A stretch of 64,000 bases of DNA. Source: Prosopocoilus inquinatus. Lineage: Eukaryota > Arthropoda > Insecta > Coleoptera > Lucanidae. The stretch covers positions 4,156,501-4,220,500 of the forward strand of contig CM069880.1 in NCBI GenBank assembly GCA_036172665.1. The letters run 5' to 3'. The notes below the pieces were generated by a model. That model saw only the letters and a list, made by a program, of their open reading frames with translations, ran no database searches and was not told where the DNA came from. Position numbers and translations under genes: made by a program. Of this stretch, positions 39,061 to 51,360 are shown piece by piece (the first letter of the stretch is position 1; each line of letters starts with the position of its first letter).

Positions 39061-42000
39061 GCGTTGTTCCTGTGATGTATCTAATCGATCCTTACTTATC
39101 TATCATGTTATTTGAAGTTACGATGGACTCCAGTAACTCTGATGTGAGATACGAAGTTCTCGGAGGCAGCAGGAGCTGGAAATAGTTCTGAACGAAACAA
39201 CACGTATTAGCGTTGTTCCTGTGATGTATCTAATCGATCCTTACTTATCTACTATGCTATTTGACGTTTCAACGGACTCCAGTAAATCTGATGTGAGATA
39301 CGAGGTTCTCGGACTCAGCAGGGGCTGGAAATAGTTTTGAACGAAATAAACGTATTAGCGTTGTTCCTGTGATGTATCTAATCGATCCTTACTTATCCAT
39401 CATGTTATTTGACTTTACGATGGACTCCAGTAACTTTGATGTGAAATACGAATTTTTCGGACGCAGCAGGAGCTGGAAATAGTTCTGAACGAAACAACAC
39501 GTATTAGCGTTGTTCCTGTGAAGTATCTAATCGATCCTTACTTATCTACTATGTTATTTGACATTTCAACGGACTCCAGTAACTCTGATGTGAGATACGA
39601 AGTTCTCGGACTCAGCAGGAGCTGGAAATAGTTTTGAACGAAATAGCACGTATTAGCGTTGTTCCTGTGATGTATCTAATCGATCCTTACTTATCTACTA
39701 TATTATTTGACGTTTCAACGGACTCCAGTAACTCTGATGTGAGATACGAAGTTCTCGGACGCAGCAGAAGCTGGAAATAGTTTTGAACGAAACAACACGT
39801 ATTAGCGTTGTTCCTGTTATGTATCTAATCGATCCTTACTTATCTACTATGTTATTTGACGTTTCAACGGACCCCAGTAACTCTGATGTGAGATACGAAG
39901 TTCTCGGACTCAGCAATAGCTGGAAATAGTTTTGAATGAAATAACACGTATTAGCGTTGTTCCTGTGATGTATCTAATCGATCCTTACTTATCTATCATG
40001 TTATTTGAAGTTACGATGGACTCCAGTATCTCTGATGTGAGATACGAAGTTCTCGGACGCAGCAGGAGCTGGAAATAGTTCTGAACGAAACAACACGTAT
40101 TAGCGTTGTTCCTGTGATGTATCTAATCGATCCTTACTTATCTACTATGTTATTTGACGTTTCAACGGACTCCAGTAACTCTGATGTGAGATACGAGGTT
40201 CTCGGTCTCAGCAGGAGCTGGAAATAGTTTTGAACGAAATAACACGTATTAGCGTTGTTCCTGTGATGTATCTAATCGATCCTTACTTATCTATCTTGTT
40301 ATTTGACGTTACGATGGACTCCTGTAACTCTGATTTGAGATACGAAGTTTTCGGACGCAGCAGAAGCTGGAAATAGTTTTGAACGAAACAACACCTATTA
40401 GCGTTGTTCCTGTGATGTATCTAGTCAATCCTTACTTATCCATCATGTTATTTGACGTTACGATGCACTCCAGTAACTCTGATGTTAGATACGATGTTCT
40501 CGGACTCAGCAGGAGCTGGAAATAGTTTTGAACGAAATAACACGCATTAGTGTTCTTCCTGTGATGTATCTAATCGATCCTTACTTATCTATCATGTTAT
40601 TTGAAGTTACGATGGACTCCAGTAACTCTGATGTGAGATACGAAGTTCTCGGACGCGGCAGGAGCTGGAAATAGTTCTGAACGGAACAACACGTATTAGC
40701 GTTGTTCCTGTGATGTATCTAATCGATCCTTACTTATCTACTATGCTATTTGACGTTTCAACGGACTCCAGTAACTCTGATGTGAGATACGAGGTTCTCG
40801 GACTCAGCAGGAGCTGGAAATAGTTTTGAACGAAACAACACGTATTAGCGTTGTTCCTGTGATGTATCTAGTCAATCCTTACTTATCTATCATGTTATTT
40901 GACGTTACGATGCACTCCAGTAACTCTGATGTGAGATACGAAGTTCTCGGACGCAGCAGAAGCTGGAAATAGTTTTGAACGAAACAACACGTATTGGCGT
41001 TGTTCCTGTGATGTATCTAATCGATCCTTACTTATCTATCATGTTATTTGACTTTACGATGGACTCCAGTAACTCTGATGTGAGATACGAAGTTCTCGGA
41101 CTCAGCAGGAGCTGGAAATAGTTTTGAACGAAATAACACGTATTAGCGTTGTTCCTGTGATGTATCTAATCGATCCTTACTTATCTATCATGTTATTTGA
41201 AGTTACGATGGACTCCAGTAACTCTGATGTGAGATACGAAGTTCTCGGACGCGGCAGGAGCTGGAAATAGTTCTGAACGAAACAACACGTATTAGCGTTG
41301 TTCCTGTGATGTATCTAATCGGTCCTTACTTATCCACTATGCTATTTGACGTTTCAACGGACTCCAGTAACTCTGATGTGAGATACGAGGTTCTCGGACT
41401 CAGCAGGAGCTGGAAATAGTTTTGAACGAAACAACACGTATTGGCGTTGTTCCTGTGATGTATCTAATCGATCCTTACTTATCTATCTTGTTATTTGACG
41501 TTACGATGGACTCCAGTAGCTCTGATGTGAGATACGAAGTTCTCGGACGCGGCAGGAGCTGGAAATAGTTCTGAACGAAACAACACGTATTAGCGTTGTT
41601 CCTGTGATGTATCTAGTCAATCCTTACTTATCTATCATGTTATTTGACGTTACGATGCACTCCAGTAACTCTGATGTGAGATACGAAGTTCTCGGACGCA
41701 GCAGAAGCTGGAAATAGTTTTGAACGAAACAACACGTATTGGCGTTGTTCCTGTGATGTATCTAATCGATCCTTACTTATCTATCATGTTATTTGACTTA
41801 CCGATGGACTCCAGTAACTCTGATGTGAGATACGAAGTTCTCGGACTCAGCAATAGCTGGAAATAGTTTTGAACGAAATAACACGTATTAGCGTTGTTCC
41901 TGTGATGTATCTAATCGATCCTTACTTATCTATCTTGTTATTTAACGTTACGATACACTCCAGTAACTCTGATGTGAGATACGAAGTTCTCGGACGCAGC

Positions 42001-42378
42001 AGGAGCTGGAAATAGTTCTGAACGATACAACACGTATTAGCGTTGTTCCTGTGATGTATCTAATCGATCCTTACTTATCTACAATGTTATTTGACGTTTC
42101 AACGGACTCCAGTAACTCTGATGTGAGATACGAGGTTCTCGGACTCAGCAGGAGCTGGAAATAGTTTTGAACGAAATAACACGTATTAGCGTTGTTCCTG
42201 TGATGTATCTAATCGATCCTTACTTATCTATCTTGTTATTTGACGTTACGATGGACTCCAGTAGCTCTGATGTGAGATACGAAGTTTTCGGACGCAGCAG
42301 AAGCTGGAAATAGTTTTGAACGAAACAACACGTATTAGCGTTGTTCCTGCATACTTTTCCCGAAGAGGCTGTTGGCAG

Positions 42379-42391
42379 GGTTCACTGAACC
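42379..42391. promoter_or_regulatory. Ecdysone-response-element-like inverted repeat, insert 3
   Basis: GGTTCA-C-TGAACC is identical in all three inserts. Consensus match only. Confidence 0.4.
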
Positions 42392-43325
42392 ATTTGAAGC
42401 TGGTGGACGCAAACTTAGGTCGTCACTTCCGAATATATTTGTAGGTACATCGATGCATCATCCGTTGTCACACTTTAGGTGTCTCGGGAATGCAAGAGTC
42501 AATAAGTGGGAATTCGATCAGAGTTCTATTCAGTTGGTGGCTTTTAATTTGATTTGCTATTAAGGTAAACAACTTGTGATGTTTAGGTACCTCTCAACTT
42601 TAAACGAGGGCCAAGTGTATTACGGTAATCCTGTGGGCTGACCAAGTAATGAAACCAGTGCGAGTTTATTATAAATCGTTCGCATTAGAGAATAATAATT
42701 CGCTTTCATTAAACGAGGACAAGACTTTAAAGTTTGCATTAAAATGCAGATGAAATTATATATTTTACAGAAACACGTTTGTTCATTCACCTCAGCGCTG
42801 AAAATTGTCCCTAATTTTGTGTGGCTGAGTACGGCAGCGAAGCGTTGGAGCCGTCGTTGAGCATTACTGAATGCACTTGAGGGATCGATGCGCAATCTGT
42901 ACGTTGAACGTGCAATCAACTTAGAGCGCGCCGATGGTTACAGATTCCTGTAATTCTGCAGGGACCTGTGATCTTTGATTACTTGAAAGTTCGCGTCGGT
43001 CGTTTCAAGATGGCAGCACCACGACGCATTAAAAATTATTTTTATTTATCGCTATTTTAAATGTCTTACAAGTAAAGATAATACCATGATGCCCCATAAA
43101 TAACAATTACTGGATTTGCGCGAAGGGATTTTCGCTTATTCAACTTTTCTCTGAGAAAACACTTGTCTTACATAACATGCCTTGAGTTTCGTTCTCTTTT
43201 GAATTAAACAGGGCAGGAATAGTTGCTTTTATCATTTAAAACCGCCACAGGCGATGAGCGTGTAACATAATTTAAGCGTTAAAGCTCGTTTTCTGTGCGA
43301 AATTAATGTCTCCTTACGATGGTAC

Positions 43326-43361
43326 TTTAATCACAAACGAACATCCAAAGTCTCCTTTATT
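43326..43361 (-). other. 36-bp poly(A)-signal-like module at insert 3 right edge
   Basis: Same sequence and position relative to the insert edge as in copies 1 and 2. Confidence 0.6.
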
Positions 43362-46300
43362 TTTGACGTTACGATGGACTCCAGTAACTCTGATGTGAGG
43401 TACGAAGTTTTCGGACGCATCAGAAGCTGGAAATAGTTTTGAACGAAACATCACGCATTAGCGTTGTTCCTGTGATGTATCTAATCGATCTTTACTTATC
43501 TATAATGTTATTTGACGTTACGAAGGATTCGAGTAACTCTGATATGAGATACGAAGTTTTCGGACGCAGCAGAAGCTGGAAAAAGTTTTGAACGAAATAA
43601 CACGTATTAGCGTTGTTCCTGTGATGTATCTAATCGATCCTTACTTATCTATCTTGTTATTTGACGTTACGATGCACTCCAGTAACTCTGATGAGAGATA
43701 CGAAGTTCTCGGACGCAGCAGAAGCTGGAAATAGTTTTGAACGAAACAACACGTATTAGCGTCGTTCCTGTGATGTATCTAATATATCCTTACCTATCTA
43801 TCATGTTATTTGACTTTACGATGGACTCCAGTAACTCTGATGTGAGATACGAAGTTCTCGGACTCAGCAGGAGCTGGAAATAATTTTGAACGAAGTAACA
43901 CGTATTAGCGTTGTTCCTGTGATGTACCTAATCCATCCTTACTTATCTATCTTGTTATTTGACGTTACGATGCACTCCAGTAACTCTGATGTGAGATACG
44001 AAGTTCTCGGACGCAGCAGAAGCTGGAAATAGTTTTGAACAAAACAACACGTATTAGCGTCGTTCCTGTGATGTATCTAATCGATCCTTACTTATCTACT
44101 ATGTTATTTGACGTTTCAACGGACTCCAGTAACTCTGATGTGAGATACGAATTTCTCGGACGCAGCAGAATCTGGAAATAGTTCTGAACGAAATAACACG
44201 TATTAGCGTTGTTCCTGTGATGTATCTAATCGATCCTTACTTATCTATCTTGTTATTTGACGTTACGATGCACTCCAGTAACTCTGATGAGAGATACGAA
44301 GTCCTATGACTCAGCAGGAGCTGGAAATAGTTCTGAACGAAACAGCACGTGTTAGCGTTGTTCCTGTGATGTATCTAATCGATCCTTACTTATCTACTAT
44401 GTTATTTGACGTTTCAATGGACTCCAGTAACTCTGATGTGAGATACGAAGTTCTCGGACGCAGCAGAAGCTGGAAATAGTTTTGAACGAAACAACACGTA
44501 TTAGCGTTGTTCCTGTGATGTATCTAATCGATCCTTACTTATCTAACATGTTATTTGACGTTACGATGCACTCCAGTAACTCTGATGTGAGATACGAAGT
44601 TCTCGGACGCAGCAGGAGCTGGAAATTGTTTTGAATGAAATAAAACGTATTAGCGTTGTTCCTGTGATGTATCTAATCGATCCTTACTTATCTATCATAT
44701 TATTTGAAGTTACGATCGACTCCAGTAACTCTGATGTGAGATACGAAGTTCTCGGACGCAGCAGGAGCTGGAAATAGTTCTGAACGAAACAACACGTATT
44801 AGCGTTGTTCCTGTGATGTATCTAATCGATCCTTACTTATCTAACATGTTATTTGGCGTTACGATGCACTCCAGTAACTCTGATGTGAGATACGAAGTTC
44901 TCGGACGCAGCAGAAGCTGGAAATAGTTTTGAACGAAACAACACGTATTAGCGTCGTTCCTGTGATGTATCTAATCGATCCTTACTTATCTATCATGTTA
45001 TTTGACTTTACGATGGACTCCAGTAACTCTGATGTGAAACACGAATTTCTCGGACGCAGCAGGAGCTGGAAATAGTTCTGAACGAAACAACACGTATTAG
45101 CGTTGTTCCTGTGAAGTATCTAATCGATCCTTACTTATCTACTATGTTATTTTACATTTCAACGGACTCCAGTAACTCTGATGTGAGACACGAAGTTCTC
45201 GGACTCAGCAGGAGCTGGAAATAGTTTTGAACGAAATAACACGTATTAGCGTTGTTCCTGTGATGTATCTAATCGATAATTACTTATCTATCATGTTATT
45301 TGACTTTACGATGGACTATAGTAACTCTGATGTGAGATACGAAGTTCTCAGACGCAGCAGAAGCTGGAAATAGTTCTGAACGAAACAGCACGTATTAGCG
45401 TTGTTCCTGTGATATATCTAATCGATCCTTACTTATCTACTATGTTATTTGACGTTTCAACGGACTCCAGTAACTCTGATGTGAGATACGAAGTTCTCGG
45501 ACGCAGCAGAAGCTGGAAATAGTTTTGAACGAAACAGCACGTATTAGCGTTGTTCCTGTGATGTATCTAGTCAATCCTTACTTATCCATCATGTTATTTG
45601 ACGTTACGATGCACTCCAGTAACTCTGATATGAGATACGAAGTTCTCAGACTCAGCAGGAGCTGGAAATAGTTTTGAACGAAATAACACGTATTAGCGTT
45701 GTTCCTGTGATGTATCTAATCGATCCTTACTTATCTATCATGTTATTTGACTTTACGATGGACTATAGTAACTCTGATGTGAGATACGAAGTTCTCAGAC
45801 GCAGCAGAAGCTGGAAATAGTTCTGAACGAAACAGCACGTATTAGCGTTGTTCCTGTGATATATCTAATCGATCCTTACTTATCTACTATGTTATTTGAC
45901 ATTTCAACGGACTCCAGTAACTCTGATGTGAGATACGAAGTTCTCGGAATCAGCAGGAGCTGGAAATAGTTTTGAACGAAGTAACACGTATTAGCGATGT
46001 TCCTGTGATGTATCTAATCGATCCTTACTGATCTATCATGTTATTTGACTTTACGATGGACTCCAGTAACTCTGATGTGAGATACGAAGTTCTCAGACGC
46101 AGCAGAAGCTGGAAATAGTTCTGAACGAAACAGCACGTATTAGCGTTGTTCCTGTGATGTATCTAATCGATCCTTACTTATCTACTATGTTATTTGACGT
46201 TTCAACGGACTCCAGTAACCCTGATGTGAGATACGAAGTTCTCGGACGCAGCAGAAGCTGGAAACAGTTTTGAACGAAACAACACGTATTAGAGTTGTTC

Positions 46301-46685
46301 CTGTGATGTATCTAATCGATCCTTACTAATCTACTATGTTATTTGACGTTTCAACGGACTCCAGTAACTCTGATGTTAGATACGAAGTTCTCGGTCTCAA
46401 CAATAGCTGGAAATAGTTTTGAACGAAATAACACGTATTAGCATTGTTCCTGTGATGTATCTAGTCAATCCTTACTTATCCATCATGTTATTTGACGTTA
46501 CGATGCACTCCAGTAACTCTGATATGAGATACGAAGTTCTCAGACTCAGCAGGAGCTGGAAATAGTTTTGAACGAAATAACACGTATTAGCGTTGTTCCT
46601 GGGATGTATCTAATCGATCCTTACTTATCTATCATGTTATTTGACTTTACGATGGACTATAGTAACTCTGATGTGAGATACGAAG

Positions 46686-47590
46686 TTCTCAGTCGCAGCA
46701 GAAGCTGGAAATAGTTTTGAACGAAACAACACGTATTAGCGTCGTTCCTGTGATGTATCTAATCGATCCTTACTTATCTATCATGTTATTTGACTTTACG
46801 ATGGACTCCAGTAACTCTGATGTGATATACGTAGTTCTCGGGCTTAGCAGGAGCTGGAAATAGTTTTGAACGAAGTAACACGTATTAGCGTTGTTCCTGT
46901 GATGTATCTAATCGATCCTTACTTATCTATCATGTTATTTGACTTTACGATGGACTCCAGTAACTCTGATGTGAGATAAGAAGTTCTCAGACGCAGCAGA
47001 AGCTGGAAATAGTTCTGAACGAAACAACACGTATTAGCGTTGTTCCTGTGAAGTATCTAATCGATCCTTACTTATCTACTATGTTATTTGACATTTCAAC
47101 GGACTCCAGTAACTCTGATGTGAGATACGAAGTTCTCGGACTCAGCAGGAGCTGGAAATAGTTTTGAACGAAATAACAAGTATTAGCGTTGTTCCTGTGA
47201 TGTATCTAATCAATAATTACTTATCTATCATGTTATTTGACTTTACGATGGACTATAGTAACTCTGATGTGAGATACGAAGTTCTCAGTCGCAGCAGAAG
47301 CTGGAAATAGTTTTGAACGAAACAACACGTATTAGCGTCGTTCCTGTGATGTATCTAATCGATCCTTACTTATCTATCATGTTATTTGACTTTACGATGG
47401 ACTCCAGTAACTCTGATGTGATATACGTAGTTCTCGGGCTTAGCAGGAGCTGGAAATAGTTTTGAACGAAGTAACACGTATTAGCGTTGTTCCTGTGATG
47501 TATCTAATCGATCCTTACTTATCTATCATGTTATTTGACTTTACGATGGACTCCAGTAACTCTGATGTGAGATAAGAAGTTCTCAGACGC
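46686..47590 (+). repeat. Four-monomer duplication
   Basis: Linked rare variants TTCTCAGTCGCAGC (AGTCGC at 46691 and 47287) and GATATACGTAGTTCTCGGGC (GTAGTT at 46831 and 47427) both repeat at 596 bp, exactly four monomers. Confidence 0.85.
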
Positions 47591-47639
47591 AGCAGAAGCT
47601 GGAAATAGTTCTGAACGAAACAGCACGTATTAGCGTTGT

Positions 47640-50600
47640 TCCTGTGATGTATCTAATCGGTCCTTACTTATCCATCATGTTATTTGACTTTACGATGGAC
47701 TCCAGTAACTTTGATGTGAAATACGAATTTTTCGGACGCAGCAGGAGCTGGAAATAGTTCTGAACGAAACAACACGTATTAGCGTTGTTCCTGTGATGTA
47801 TCTAATCGATCCTTACTTATCTACTATGTTATTTGACATTTCAACGGACTCCAGTAACTCTGATGTGAGATACGAAGTTCTCGGACTCAGCAGGAGCTGG
47901 AAATAGTTTTGAACGAAATAGCACGTATTAGCGTTGTTCCTGTGATGTATCTAATCGATCCTTACTTATCTACTATGTTATTTGACTTTGCAACGGACTC
48001 CAGTAACTCTGATGTGAGATACGAAGTTCTCGGACGCAGCAGAAGCTGGAAATAGTTTTGAACGAAACAACACGTATTAGCGTTGTTCCTGTTATGTATA
48101 TAATCGATCCTTACTTATCTACTAAGTTATTTGACGTTTCAACGGATTCCAGCAACTCTGATGTGAGATACGAAGTTCTCGGACTCAGCAATATCTGGAA
48201 ATAGTTTTGAACGAAATAACACGTATTAGCGTTGTTCCTGTGATGTATCTAATCGATCCTTACTTATTTATCTTGTTATTTGACGTTACGATGCACTCCA
48301 GTAACTCTGATGTGAGATACGAAGTTCTCGGACGCAGCAGAAGCTGGAAATAGTTTTGAACGAAACAACACGTATTAGCGTCGTTCCTGTGATGTATCTA
48401 ATCGATCCTTACTTATCTATCATGTTATTTGACTTTACGATGGACTCCAGTAACTCTGATGTGAAATACGAATTTCTCGGACGCAGCAGGAGCTGGAAAT
48501 AGTTCTGAACGAAACAACACGTATTAGCGTTGTTCCTGTGAAGTATCTAATCGATCCTTACTTATCTACTATGTTATTTGACATTTCAACGGACTCCAGT
48601 AACTCTGATGTGAGATACGAAGTTCTCGGACTCAGCAGGAGCTGGAAATAGTTCTGAACGAAACAGCACGTATTAGCGTTGTCCCTGTGATATATCTAAT
48701 CGATCCTTACTTATCTAATATGTTATTTGACGTTTCAACGGACTCCAGTAACTCTGATGTGAGATACGAAGTTCTCGGATGCAGCAGAAGCTGGAAATAG
48801 TTTTGAACGAAACAACACGTATTAGCGTTGTTCCTGTGATGCATCTAGTCAATCCTTACTTATCCATCATGTTATTTGACGTTACGATGCACTCCAGTAA
48901 CTCTGATATGAGATACGAAGTTCTCAGACTCAGCAGGAGCTGGAAATAGTTTTGAACGAAATAACACGTATTAGCGTTGTTCCTGTGATGTATCTAATCG
49001 ATCCTTACTTATCTATCATGTTATTTGACTTTACGATGGACTATAGTAACTCTGATGTGAGATACGAAGTTCTCAGACGCAGCAGAAGCTGGAAATAGTT
49101 CTGAACGAAACAGCACGTATTAGCGTTGTTCCTGTGATATATCTAATCGATCCATACTTATCTACTATGTTATTTGACATTTCAACGGACTCCAGTATCT
49201 CTGATGTGAGATACAAAGTTCTCGGACTCAGCAGGAGCTGGAAATAGTTTTGAACGAAGTAACACGTATTAGCGTTGTTCCTGTGATGTATCTAATCGAT
49301 CCTTACTGATCTATCATGTTATTTGTCTTTACGATGGACTCCAGTAACTCTGATGTGAGATACGAAGTTCTCAGACGCAGCAGAAGCTGGAAATAGTTCT
49401 GAACGAAACAGCACGTATTAGCGTTGTTCCTGTGATGTATCTAATCGATCCTAACTTATCTACTATGTTATTTGACGTTTCAACGGACTCCAGTAACTCT
49501 GAAGTGAGATACGAAGTTCTCGGACTCAACAATAGCTGGAAATAGTTTTGAACGAAATAACACGTATTAGCGTTGTTCCTGTGATGTATCTAATCAATCC
49601 TTACTTATCCATCATGTTATTTGACGTTACGATGCACTCCAGTAACTCTGATATGAGATACGAAGTTCTCAGACTCAGCAGGAGCTGGAAATAGTTTTGA
49701 ACGAAATAACACATATTAGCGTTGTTCCTGTGATGTATCTAATCGATCCTTACTTATCTATCATGTTATTTGACTTTACGATGGACTATAGTAACTCTGA
49801 TATGAGATACGAAGTTCTCAGACGCAGCAGAAGCTGGAAATAGTTCTGAACGAAACAGCACGTATTAGCGTTGTTCCTGTGATGTATCTAATCGATCCTT
49901 ACTTATCTACTATGTTATTTGACGTTTCAACGGACTCCAGTAACTCTGATGTGAGATACGAAGTTCTCGGACGCAGCAGAAGCTGGAAATAGTTTTGAAC
50001 GAAACAACACGTATTAGCGTTGTTCCTGTGATGTATCTAATCGATCCTTACTTATCTATCATGTTATTTGACTTTACGATGGACTCCAGTAACTCTGATG
50101 TGAGATACGAAGTTCTCGGACGCAGCAGAAGCTGGAAATAGTTTTGAACGAAACAACACGTATTAGCGTCGTTCCTGTGATGTATCTAATCTATCCTTAC
50201 TTATCTATCATGTTATTTGACTTTACGATGGACTCCAGTAACTCTGATGTGAGATACGAAGTTCTCAGACGCAGCAGAAGCTGGAAATAGTTCTGAACGA
50301 AACAGCACGTATTAGCGTTGTTCCTGTGATGTATCTAATCGATCCTTACTTATCTACTATGTTATTTGACGTTTCAACGGACTCCAGTAACTCTGATGTG
50401 AGATACGAAGTTCTCGGACGCAGCAGAAGCTGGAAATAGTTTTGAACGAAACAACACGTATTAGCGTTGTTCCTGTGATGTATCTAATCGATCCTTACTT
50501 ATCTATCATGTTATTTGACTTTACGATGGACTCCAGTAACTCTGATGTGAGATACGAATTTCTCGGACGCAGCAGGAGCTGGAAATAGTTTTGAACGAAA

Positions 50601-51360
50601 TAACACGTATTAGCGTTGTTCCTGTGATGTATCTAATCGATCCTTACTTATCTATCACGTTGTTTGACGTTACGATGGACACCAGTAACTCTGATTTGAG
50701 ATACGAAGTTCTCGGACGCAGCAGGAGCTGGAAATAGTTCTGAACGAAACAACACGTATTAGCGTTATTCCTGTGATGTATCTAATCGATCCTTACTTAT
50801 CTATCATGTTATTTGACTTTACGATGGACTCCAGTAACTTTAATGTGAAATACGAATTTCTCGGACGCAGCAGGAGCTGGAAATAGTTCTGAACGAAACA
50901 ACACGTATTAGCGTTGTTCCTGTGAAGCATCTAATCGATCCTTACTTATCTACTATGTTATTTGACATTTCAACGGACTCCAGTAACTCTGATGTGAGAT
51001 ACGAAGTTCTCGGACTCAGCAGGAGCTGGAAATAGTTTTGAACGAAATAACACGTATTAGCGTTGTTCCTGTGATGTATCTAATCGATGCTTACTTATCT
51101 TTCATGTTATTTGAAGTTACGATGGACTCCAGTAATTCTGATGTGAGATATGAAGTTCTCGGACGCAGCAGGAGCTGGAAATAGTTCTGAACGATACAAC
51201 ACGTATTAGCGTTGATCCTGTGATGTATCTAATCGATCCTTACTTATCTACAATGTTATTTGACGTTTCAACGGACTCCAGTAACTCTGATGTGAGATAC
51301 GAGGTTCTCGGACTCAGCAGGAGCTGGAAATAGTTTTGAACGAAATAACACGTATTAGCT
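47640..51360 (+). repeat. Long-range duplicate of the left end of the window
   Basis: This segment parallels about 590-3900 in marker order. ACTAAGTTATTTGAC is at 1062 and 48121 (offset 47059), CCATACTTAT near 2092 and 49150, CCTTACTGATC near 2242 and 49300, and TTCATGTTATTTGAAG at 3744 and 51101 (offset 47357). The change of 298 bp in offset shows a net gain of two monomers in this copy. Confidence 0.8.

Larger units (their letters stand above)
28840..42349 (+). repeat. 149-bp satellite array, block 3
   Basis: The block is 13510 bp, about 91 monomers (90 full plus the 108-bp partial, minus about 8 bp of small deletions). It is rich in variants uncommon elsewhere: GATGAGAGATACG, ACTATGCTATTTGACG, CAGTAAATCTG, CACATTCTTTGAC, and the one-base-short ACGAATTCTCGG. 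Local duplications by exactly three monomers are common. The array resumes after insert 2 and stops at GTTCCTG before insert 3. Confidence 0.96.
42350..43364. repeat. 1015-bp satellite-embedded insert, copy 3
   Basis: Third copy, 14525 bp after copy 2 and collinear with it without indels. Private changes include TTCCGAAT, ATCGATGCATC, TTGTCCCTAA and GATGGTTACAG; the last shortens the hairpin stem seen in copies 1 and 2. The left junction (GTTCCTG/CATAC) and right junction (TTTATTTTT/GACG) are the same as in the other copies. No gene assignment. Confidence 0.93.
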
